A stretch of 64,000 nucleotides of DNA. Source: Crocodylus rhombifer. Taxonomy: Eukaryota; Chordata; Crocodylia; Crocodylidae. The DNA is taken from NCBI GenBank assembly GCA_038503035.1, contig JAVSML010024622.1, positions 857,097 through 921,096 on the forward strand, written 5' to 3'. Positions 25,201-37,200 of this stretch are shown piece after piece. The number at the start of each line of letters is the position of its first letter. Within the stretch, counting starts at the first letter, position 1. The notes beneath the pieces are model-generated. The model saw only the letters and a program-made list of their open reading frames with translations. It did no database searches and was not told where the DNA came from. Both the position numbers and the translations under genes were made by a program.

Positions 25201-28200
25201 GTATTATATTCCTGTGTTCTAGGCTTCCCAAAACATAGGGAAATGAAAAAAGGAAATGAAAGGTATTGAGTAATCTAAACATTTTTGGTTTCTGGCCACT
25301 GCACTTACTAAACTGGGACATATGAACTTTCCAGAGACTCTGCAAATACTAAAACTGAGCACAAACCATGTGTTTTTGGTTAGTAATTTGCTACTATTTA
25401 ATACTAAAGAATTATACAGAACAGACTGCCTGTCTCTCAAACAGTTTATGTCAATCCATGCTGAAAACCAGCCACATTACTGAGAAACTCCCACAAAGTT
25501 CTTTAGTTCCTGCTGGCTCCTTTGCAACACATGCAGGCATTTTTGGAAGCAGAGTCTCTTCTCAGTCACAAAGAGGAAATGCTGCCTAAAGTCAGACCAG
25601 AAACCTGCAAATTGGAAGCTTCTAGCTACTCTTCAGTTCAGTCATACTTGCATGTTTTTATTTATTTAAACATTTTTGCATTTGTGAATGAGATAGCAAA
25701 TTACATCAAAAGGCTTTGTAATCACAGTATTCTCAGCTCACTATATTCAAAACCCTTCCACAGAATCATAGAAAAGTAGGGCTGCAAGAGACCTCCAGAG
25801 GTCATCTAGTTCAGCACCCTGCTCGAGGCAGGATCATCTTCATCCAAACCATCCCAGACAAGTCCTTGTCTAAGACACTGAAAGAATTCTCCAGGTTTTA
25901 GTCCCAATTAAAACCACTGGCACATCCCAGTCAAAATCCCTAGTCTTGGCTGTAGTCAACCCCCAGTGGTTCTGAGGAAGGTGAAAAGAAACCTAACAGC
26001 TGTAGCAACAGAAGGGAAAAAAGTTCTTCCCAGCAACAAGCAAAGCCCAGAAGCATGGGAAAAACGAACAGTCTCCATTCTGCTCTGCAACCTGAGGACA
26101 GCAAGCATAACTCCACATATCACATCCTCTTATGGACAACTAGAACTCTCCTTTCTGTATCCCCTCCATAAACCTTTCCTCAGCTGCCTTAACTTTCTTT
26201 CATAACTAAGCTTGTTGAGCTCTGCTTTATTCTCCTGCTGCTGAGTGTGGTCTTCTCCAATCTCCACCTGTTCTAGGCCACAGAGCTCTTTTCATCAACT
26301 CCCAGTGAACTGTATGTGTATGCATGTGTGTGTTGGGAAGGGTGTTTTTCTGGGCTTCCAACTATTGCCGTTTACTGAGCACTCTAGCCATACCTACTTC
26401 TCAACCATCCTTGATCACTGCTTATCCAACTTCTTGAACACCTCCAGTGATGGAGGTTCCACAACTTCCCTACGCAGTCTATTCCACTGCCTCTCTTTTC
26501 TAACAGTGACATTTTTCCTGATCACCAACTTAAACTAACTTTGCTGCAACTTCCATGGTATGCATCCTGTTCTCTAAAGCAATGGAAGAAAGGCATTCTC
26601 CCTCCTCTCTGCCTTCATATATTTGTCTTTAAATACTTGAAGACACCACTTCAGATATCTGAAGACTGCTATCATGTCTCTTTTTAATAATCATCTTGTC
26701 CACAAGCTAAACATGCCTACTTTTTGCAACCTCTTCTCATATGGTTTGCTTCCAAGCCATTTCTCTTTTCTGTTGCCTGCCTCAGAAGACTGCACCGTAC
26801 TGTTGGCCTTCAGAATTGTTGGTTCTTGACTACAAACTCAACATACTCGATTTGTAGAGTACATTAGCTAATACAATAAGTAGGGACCTACTGAAATTGC
26901 AGTAGAAGTAGGCTGCACAGTGGCTCCTTTAATCTTGTAGTTTCCCCCATATGTCTCCTGCTGACTGGGAAGGGGAAAATCGTGGTTTTAAATATGGCAC
27001 CATTTCTGCCTTCCAACAGGTCAGCAAAAAACAGTGGCGTTGCCAGGGCCCCTCCGCCAAATCAGTGGGAGAAGGCAAAAATGGTGCCCTTATTTAAAAC
27101 CACAGTTTTTTGCCTCCCAGCTGATCAGGAGCAGGTAGCAGGGCCCCTCCACCAAAGCGGGGGGGGGAATGCACAAAGGAAACTGCAAGATTATGTGAGC
27201 CACCATACAGCCCGTTTCCGTCATGATTTTGGTAGGTCCCTAACAATAAGTTTGACAACAGATAACACTTTCTGCTTTACTTGCTACAATTTTACATGAC
27301 ACAGGTAGCACACTGATATTAATACTGTACAGTGCTTATTGTAATTTAAAAATTCAATATTATGGACATGAAATACTGAAGGATAAGCATGTCTAAAAAT
27401 GCATTCTTTGCTTCTTTACTTCTTTTACAGATCAGCCTAGCCCTGGCTGGGAATCAAATGGTTGTGAAGCATTTCTAGGTCTCACAAAACATAAGTAATA
27501 GGCCAGATAGGAGTGGTCCCTTTGTGGGCTGGATCTGGCTGATAGACGCAATCCAGTAGTCAGGACAGGTCCACACTCAGAGTAGCCTCTCCCAGCTGTC
27601 CGACAGCAGGCAAGGGGCAGTTCAGTCTCGATCCAGCTATGCAGGGAAAGGGGGCTTGGCCTGACCCCAATCCAGCCCTACAGGGAGGAAGGGTGAGGGG
27701 GGTGAAGGGGGTTGACCCATCCCTGATCCAGCCCTGCGTGGGAAGAAGGGTCATGGCCCAACCCCATGGGAGGAATGGAGTGTGGGCAGCCTCAATCTGG
27801 CTGGGTGGAGGAAGGCATGAACCAGTTTCAACCTGGCTGGGCAGAGGGAAGGAGGCATGGCTTAGACCTGCAGGGAGAGGGGCATAGGCCAATCCCAAAC
27901 CAGCTCCGTAGGGAAGGGAGTGTGGCCTGGCCCTGATCTGGCGATGTCAGAGGAGGCTCGTGGCTCAGCTCTGACCTGCTGTTCAGGGCTTGGGATTTTG
28001 GCAGTGAGGAGAGGTGGTGGTATTGACTGCCACTGCTCCCCACCTCTGCCAAATTTCCCAACCCATGGGGAGCCTCACAGGCCAGATTCTAAGGCTCCAT
28101 GGGCTGGAGGTTGAGAAACTCTTTCCATAGTGGATCAAGCCTATCTCATTCATTATCTGTTTTCCAACAGTAGTAACTGAAGACAGAAACCTTGTGTAGT

Positions 28201-31200
28201 CATGAACTAATGTAACCTCAATGTATAGCTGATTTGGCCTTGAGTAGAGAAAAAATATTAGCATGAAACTTCAGGAAAAGAGAAATGAATGTGTGCCAAT
28301 AAAGAAAAAGGATGCCTAGCTATTACAGGCGCCTAGCATTTTGGTCCAATTACAGCCATAGTAAGCATATTTAAATAACTGAGTGCCAAAGTGTGAGGGG
28401 CAAGCATTTTCATGGGAGATATCATTCATTGGATCAACTACATGGGTAGAACAGACAGGTTTTGAAATGCAGTACTATAATATAATGCCAACAGAACAAA
28501 CTAATTGAGAGTCTCCACTCTGATCGTCACACTTGAAAGACAGTAATTTTATGGGAGTTTAAAACTCTGCAGTTGACATTTCAACAAGGTAGTGTCTTTC
28601 TATGCATCTGGACTGACTTCACGGTTACTTACCTTGAGATGGCTCTGGTCTTATCTCTTGTGGCTTTACAACAGGCTTGTAGAGCTTCTGCATGCACAAA
28701 AATAAATGAAAAATCATTTCATTTTGAACTGTTTTTGCTTTAAGAATTGTTTTAGTCTCTATGTTTGCACAGTACTCAGCACAATGGAGAGCTACTATCA
28801 GGAGGACAGCAGCACAGTTATTAAGAGCAACTAATAGTTTTATAAAACATGTATTCAGTACTGTACATCTAATTTAGAGAACCGCTAGAAAAGGTGATAT
28901 ATTCAGCACATTTCTGGACTAATCGTATCTAGTCATGATATTGTCCTGTATGTTGTCAAATTTAGCGTGGCAGAAAAGAGGCTGTCCTGCTGAAGTCTAG
29001 ACATTTTGGAAGAACCATTGATATCTGCTGCACAATTTTTGAAAGAGAATAGCATAGCAACTCCTGAAGAACCATTCACGAAGCCTAAACAAAGGGAACA
29101 TTTATACAAAAAACTACTATTATGACCAGTTGGTATTTGTTGTTTTTCTGTCTTTACAGGTATTTGTGTATGAATGAGAAGAGTCTCTCACAACCTGGGC
29201 TCTCCTGATCTTTGATCCTTGCCATGAATTTTGTGACACAACATGAATAAGTTGCTGCAGAGATATATGTAACATTTTAGTGTTATGATTTCACTTCAAG
29301 GTCAAGTAAGGAGAGGTTATGAGGTGGAAGAGAAGCTTATTTCATTACCAGCAATCACCACCTACATCATGAACACTAGATAAATACAAGGTAAAGGTGA
29401 ACTCATACATCTTTAAGTTGGGTACAAAAAGTATTTCTCCCACTGAAAGACTCTCCCCCAATCCTCTTAAAATTGTGAACAAAAAGCAGTCACTATTGGA
29501 ACAAAATTCTAATGGCTGAAACATTTTTGTTAGCAAGTCTGGAAATATAGGAGGTAACAGTCCCAGGTCCCAAGTGAGTGAAATGCAACAGGCACTGGTC
29601 TCAAGCATTCTTTGACATATTGATGTACAGACTCTCTGGGAGGCTGTTTCCTCTTCACAGCTGTAGGGAGACTGTACCATGACCCTTACGTAAAACCTGT
29701 TTGGCTATTCTTTGGGAGGAGTGTTATTTTGGAAAATACGGCACAATTCTGGCAGAATAAAACTAACATTCATTGTGCAAAAGATCTGCAGCCTTACTGT
29801 ATCTCCCAACAAAAATGTAACAGTAGAGCAGTGATGTCTATGGTCCTAACACATCTCTATAAGGTGTACTACTGTTTGACTACTAATAGACTATATGAAA
29901 CAGTACATTTTGGGATTCAGTATTCTAGATTTTTGAAAAAAATATTTGTTTGCTTGCCCATTGTGAACTTAATTTTGTTTCTTAGAGATCTAACACAAGC
30001 TTCTAAAGCACTTCCTGAACAAATCCTTTCTGCAAATAACAACATCCTCATAATTATCTAGCGATTTATCTTGGGGATCTACCCTCCAGAAAGGGTAAGA
30101 ATGATTTAACACTGCAGGTTTCTTTATTGATGAGCTGAAGGACTGAAACCCTGCAGTGCAGACCTTAGGCAGAACTTCCATGGAAACCTAGGCTTGCCAC
30201 CTATTACAAAAGATACATGTTGCAACTGAAAATGTTTTTTTTCATGTTTGTACAGCAAGCACTTAAACCTCACATGCCAGGCTGTGTTTTCTAGATGCAT
30301 GGTAACAAGTGAAAAAAAATCATGCCCCATCTAGTGATAAGTGTACATATCTTGAAGTAGCTACAAGCAACTTCCTACAGCTGGCTTAAGAAACATGCCC
30401 TGCACCCTTTGACTGAGACTACTCTGAATAAAGTTATTTCTCTAAAGCCAAGGAAAAATGTACTAATTGGAAACAAAGTAGGAGTAAGGGTTAAGATTAT
30501 ATGCAGATCAAGTATGCATGGTCTGTGCGTAGACCAACATGCTCTTGGTAACTGGGACTTTCTGAGGAAGAGGAGGGTGGACAAGTCATCAGGCCAAACA
30601 TGCATGAATGGAAAGAAAGCTTACTTTTAGCTACTTAACAGGTAGGCCAAAAGTCTCCTCTGACCTAGGACTAATGCAGTGGTAAAAATAAATTTTAATG
30701 GGAAAGATTTAAAATTCATGGCATTAGATATAGCCAATTCCAGTAACTACCAAAATTATGCCCCAAATCAGGGGATTAATGTACCTATTGATTAAACCAT
30801 ATACCCTTGTTTCCCTGATTATCTGAAGGTTATTATTCCACTTGCCTACTTGCATATTTTAAGTTAAACACCTGGATACTGACTACTATAGAAGGTGCTT
30901 ACAAACTCTGTAACAGCCCACCTGCTGGAGGAAATGGAGATTCTGTCCTGAGGAGCACAAAGCAGCCAGTCACTGCTCCTCATAATTGCTGGTGACAAGT
31001 TGAATAAATGTGACTCATGACTTGCTGTATGATTGATAAAGCAGCTGGTATTGTCAAAAATGTAATATTTGCGATGTAGTTGGAAGGTTTTATCCACAGA
31101 ACTGCTGCTTTGGAACCATGAGGTTAGCAATTCCATTTCATGAAAGCCCTGACAACACCCTGCCTGCTGACTCAGGAAGAATTAAAGAGCTCTACACACA

Positions 31201-34200
31201 CACATGCACACACTTGTTCTCTTTCTCTCTCAACATTTTACACTTCTACAGCAGCTTTCTTCCAAAGATTTCAGAGGCCCTGTTTCAGTATTGTATATAA
31301 GCACATACTGAATTTTAAAGCATAGGGATAACCATTGGAAGCATGTGCTTAAATAGCCCAATGAACAGTACCAGAGTGTTAATTCATTACAACTTAGCAC
31401 AATATAATGGGCATTTATCCTTGATTAACTGAAGGATATACCAATGCAGAGAGTTTGCTGATGACACTAAGATGTGGGGTGAGGTGGGCACACTTGAAGG
31501 GAGAGAGAGGCTGACTTCTCTCTCCCTTCAAGTTTGCTCTCAATGGAAGAGAGGCTTCTCCCTTAAAGCTTCTCTCTCCCTTCAATGGGAGCTGGAGAGA
31601 GACAGAGGCTGCAACTAGATTTAGACAGACTACAAAAGTGGGCAGATGAGAGAATAGGATGGGGTTCAACGTAGATAAATGCAGGGTGCTGCACCTTGGG
31701 AGAAGGAATCCACAGCATATGTACAGGCTGGGGATTCCCCTCTTGAAAGCACAGAGGCGGAATGGGATCTTGGAGTCATTACTGACTCCAAGATGAACAT
31801 CAGCCGCCAATGCCAGGCTGCAGCCAGCAAGGCCAGCCATACCTTGTCATGCATCCAAAGATGCAACTCAAGCCAGTTCAGAGAGGTGATACTCCCCCTC
31901 TATGCAACATTCGTCAGGCCACAATTGGAGTACGGTGTCCAGTACTGGGTGCTGCACTTTAAAAAGGATGTAGCCAGCCTCGAGAGAGTTCAGAGGAGAG
32001 CCACCCATTTGGGGAGAGGGCAGCAGGACAGGCCCTATGAGGAAAGACTGAGGAACCTGAACCTGTTCAGGCTTGGCAAGAGGAGGCTGAGGGGGGACCT
32101 CGTGGCTGCCTACAAACTCATCAGGGGAGATCTTCAGCAAATAGGAAGAGCCCTATTCTCCCCAGCACCACCTAGGGTGATGAGGAACAATGGTAATAAG
32201 CTGATGAAAAACAGGTTTAGGTTAGAGATCAGGAAGCTATATTTTACAGTTAAGGTGGCCAGAATCTGGAATCAGCTTCCTAGGGAAGTGGTCCTCGCCA
32301 CTACCTTGGGCAAATTCAAAAAGATGATCACCTGTCTGGGGTCTTGTCAACCCAACATTCATTCCTGCCTGTGGCAGGGGGTCAGGCTAGATGATCTGTT
32401 CAGGTCCCTCCTGACTTTAGCTACTATGAAACTGTGAAATGGAAGCAGTTTACTCAGAGATGCCATAGAACCAGTAACAAAATTGGGAAAAACTTCAGAC
32501 ACAATGTCTCAGCCACTATGTTGACAGAATTCCTCTATTTTCTTTCAAATGCACATCTCAAGTCCAATTCAAATTATGCTTTTCATCAGAACTGTAAATT
32601 ACTCACCAAAATTTCTTGCTCTGCTTTTATGGTCTTGATGATATGTACCAGTATTTTTCTGGGACATTGCTTACGCTTGCTAGCAGTCTCAACTATAAGT
32701 TCATCAAATTGATCTTCAAGGATTTTGATATCAGAACCTATATTCATAAGCAAAATAAAGTGACAGTATGCAAAGTTATAGTGCCTTGAAAAATACTCTT
32801 GAAAAATACTAATATTTTTTCAGGAAACAAGGCAAGAAGACATCTTGCAAGTAAAAAAGAGCTATATCTGCAATAAGTAGTCTGGTATAAATTATATCAC
32901 CAATGAGTTAAATGGATAGCTTAAAACAACTGTCATGTACTTCTTTTTGGTTATCCTTTCCCTGTAATAGCAGGTAATGATGTGTTTAAATTTAATATCT
33001 GTTGGCTAAAACCTGTAAAGCGATGGTAAGGGGTGCCTCACTTCCATTATGTTGGAAGTATAAAGTTGCACATGCTTGGTGTTCAGAAACTACAGTACAG
33101 CATAAACAGAAAAGGCGGAGTCATACACAGACATGATGCAGGGCTATACAAAAAGCACAGACTGTACAAAAGCTAGAATGTACTAAAACACTGAGGGTCA
33201 GCTGCACGTGGATCATTACTCAAAGAGACCAATAGCCTGGATCTCTTGCATTCTTCTCAGGCTAACTAACTTTTTAAAAAAAGAGTGATTTTTTTTGCTA
33301 AGAGTAGGGTAAATACTGGATTGATATTTGTTTAACTTGTTTTATACTTGTTTGGGGGTAGGATTTTAAACATAGGTATCAATACAGCCCCTAATTATAT
33401 GCTTTAGAGAATAAGCTATGTTCATATAATAAAGTCTTTGTGCAAAAAGAAAGTAGTTCTCACATTCAAAACAACACCCTGCACTAAATACAGTTGACAC
33501 TGGAGTAATAATTTGCAATAGGTGAATAAAGTTGTAATCAGAGCCCATTATAATTAATGGAACAATTCAACTAATTTCAGCAGGCAATGAATCTGTCCTT
33601 AAATATGAAAAGTATTTTGCTATGGCTACTACATCCCTTTGCTTTCATATGCTGTGGCAGGCTTTTCAGAAATGTATTCAGTCTGAAATCACTCAAGTAA
33701 GGCCTTGCAATCCATGTGAATCACGAGTTTTCTGTAACTATGTGGTGACTCTCACAATAAAAGACTAGGTATTTTTTAAGGTGCTACCTTATTTCAGCAG
33801 TAACGGCTGATATTTTTACCATTAAAAAAATTCTGAGAAGGCAGCACACAATCCTGGCAATGAAGGATACAATATTAAATGAATGATACACTTCTAAATA
33901 TTTTCCATGTGTGTACTTGAACATCACACACTTAATTCAAATGTTCTATCAAATATTATATTAAATATTCTATTAATATTAGCTTTCTGAAAGGTTCTTA
34001 ATGCCATAAGAGAATACATATGGCAGTTTCTCATCTTTTTTAACTGAAGAGTCCTCTGAAAAGTGTCTACAGTATTTATTATCCTATGGTCTGAGCATCT
34101 GCAATTTTGCAATTAAATCTGACAACGGTTTAAAACTTCAGATAACATTTTACTTTAAAGCTTAAATTAAGTACCTGCCCTTATTACTCTCAAGTTACAA

Positions 34201-37200
34201 CATCTACCATTAGACAACAGAAAACAGAAGTCAAAAGCCAGAAGCAAAGGGGAGTCAGAATAGCAGTTACAATGCTCCATCCAAAGTATACTTGGGTTCA
34301 AAGTCTTGATATATTTTAGATCTGTCTAGCATATCACATAAAGGTGGATTTAGAGCCCCCTCTCCTGGTCAATCTTTGCAGCACCACCTCATCATGACTT
34401 CTTAATGGGCGAAGTATTTTTATGGCAATCCTAGAAGGGGTCTATACAATGTAGAGATATGAAAAGTTATTTCAAATATTTATCCAGAACTGTCAGTTTA
34501 CAGTTTTCCTTAATCCAATTTTTTAAAAATAAAATGTTCATTTAATTAAAAAAAGTAAGTAAAAATATTACTAGGTTTTAATTTTTTCCTACAGAGGTTA
34601 ATTGGATCTTTAAATATATTCTTAAAATATTTTTGAATTTCTATTAGGACATAAGAAGTTAATCTTAATTTCCCTACCTTTCAAGCTACAGTTATAGCAA
34701 CTGGAATATCAATTCTTGCATGTAATTTATTAAATTCTAGAAGTGTGCTGAATTTTTTATACAACACTTGTTTAAACAACACAAGACGTACATGGCTGAA
34801 AAAGAGGATTTTGTTTTGTTTAGTGCAGTCATTACACTCTAAACTTGTTTTCTTAATTAAAATAAATGCATATTTTTTATGTTCATAAGTTATTTCTAAA
34901 GTACAAAGCATTAAACCAGGTGGGTGCCTTTCCACTACACTGAAGTCTACAACAGAGATGTACCATTTGAAGCATGCAAGGCAAAAAAACCCAAGTAACT
35001 GGATATACAACCAAATCATATAGTTTCCACTGAATGCTAAAGGTTACTAAAGGCCCCTCAGGCATCTCTGATTCAGTTAATCTATAAGGTGCATCTTTAT
35101 CTTGTTTTCTGCCAAAGGCCCCTATAATTACACATTCAGTTTACAGCCCTTGCAAAGACAATCTATTAATGTTTCTTTTTCTATTACAACCCTTAAGAGC
35201 TAACACAGGCTGGATGCTATGATTTATAAAACTGAAAACCATCTGGAAAGCATAACACAAATTAACTGCATAGTCTCTCCAAGTGCCACTCCAATCCCTA
35301 TCCTTTAACCGGATCTGCTATTCTGCTTTCTGTTTCCTTCCTTGTGGTCCCTGCCCTATCCATCACTGTGTTGCCTATTCCATCGTCCATCTTCCATATG
35401 CCACACTCACAAGCTGCCAATGCCACTTATGGCACTCATGCTGCAGGCAGCCATCCCTGATCCAGAAGACATGTGAGAAGGGAGTTTGCTTGGTAATATC
35501 TTTTATTGAATCAACTGTCTTGCTGACAGATAAATTAGACAAGCTTTGGGGCACAAACATCCTTCCTCAGACCTGTGAAAGAAGCAAACAGACTAAGGCA
35601 AGGGTTAGCAACATTTTCTGGCAAGAGACTGATATGACCTAGCTCAGATCTGAGACAAGCGGGCACTGGGACTTTCTCTGCTTCCTCCTGCCACCTGGCT
35701 TTGGTGCAGCATGGGCAGAGCCACACACTGCTAAAGCCATGGCTCCAGGAGCCAGATTTGGCCCATGGGCCACAGGTTGATGACCGACCCCTGGCCTAAG
35801 ACATACAGCAGGTAAAACCATTACTTTTGTTTAACCTCATTATGTTAATTGAAGTGATCGCTAAACCTGAGGAACAAAAAAAAAAAAATATATCAGAAGC
35901 AGTAACTTGGTAGAAACCAAGTAAGAAGCAGCTGACAGATACCTAATATATAGATAAACAGTAGGGCCGTGCAAAGCTTTGGTCCCTGATTCGATTCGGC
36001 AAAGATTCGACCCAATTTGGTGGCTGAATCTCTGAATCTGGATCGAATCAAAAGACCCTTTAATCGATTCAGAGACATTTGGAAATAGACACAGCTTTAA
36101 ATGTTTTTTCTACATACCTCAAGGTACCAGGCAGCTTGTGAATAACACAACGGTGGGGCAGATGGAGTGTCTTACAGGAAAGCGGGGGACTCCCCAGTGC
36201 GCTTGACAGCAGACGTGTAAGTGGACCAGAAGCATATCTGATCCAGCAGTTGCTCCAGCTGGTCTGGGACCCGTGTTGCATGAGACAGACACAGATCCCA
36301 TAGCAGCCAGAATGGACTACACCATGTGTGCTGCCTGCCCCAGCAGCTCTGGGACTGGCTGGTCTGGTCACCAGGTCAGGTGTGATGGGGGAGGAAGAGA
36401 GGGTCTGGTATGCCCAATCCAGCCTGCAGACTGGTTGTACACCAAGAGTATGCACCAAGCCCCTTGTGGGTCTGACCAGACCAAGGGGCAGCACTGGAAG
36501 CCAGATGGCAGGGCTCTGCAGGCTGAATCTGGCCCATGGGCCATTTATTTGACATCCCCAATATATATGAAGTACAGTGGAGTCACATCACATGTGCATT
36601 TAACTTACACAAATTCAACTATGTGCACTCGACAAAAAAAAGAAGAGAAAAATAACAATTTAGCAGGCGATTCCGCCTGCCATTCCACTCAATGCCCCAG
36701 AGCGAGTACGAGATGGGAGACATGAATCTGCTGTTCCCTCAGTCAGTCTCAGTTCCCGTGTGCCTCTCATAGTGTGAGCATCTCACTGCGCATAAATACG
36801 GCCGCAATGAATTTAGCATCTGTGCCATCAAGATTCCGTAATTTTGACTATACGCGATTTTCGCCTTACTCGCTGACTTTAGAACCTAACCCCCGCGTAA
36901 GATGCGACTCCACTGTACTAGTAGGTCAGTGAAGGTACTGCAGATGGATATTAGTTTGCCAGGGTTTTCTTGTTCGTGTACCTTGGAGAACATGTAAGGA
37001 GTTCCTGGGGCAAAAGAAAGGGAGGTTAAGTTTGTGCTTTTTTCTTCTTGGAGTTGCTAAGAAAAGGATTTGATAATGTCTGTGTTCAAAGATTAATATT
37101 GTTTTGGGGTCTTCTCCGAGTTCCTTATAATTGCTAGGTGTCAGAGAGCTGTTTGCCTTGTTAATGAAGCCTTTGTTGTTGAGAAGGAATATGGACTCTC

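Noticed and set aside
28020..28036. Second occurrence of the 17-bp core found in the TATDN3-like exon 1
   Set aside because: Not taken as another TATDN3 exon because the following sequence does not continue the protein match. It is kept as a caution that the 61205-61221 match could be chance or repeat-derived.
31679..32437. 252-codon plus-strand frame
   Set aside because: CR1 ORF2 C-terminal region; the copy lacks most of the RT domain.
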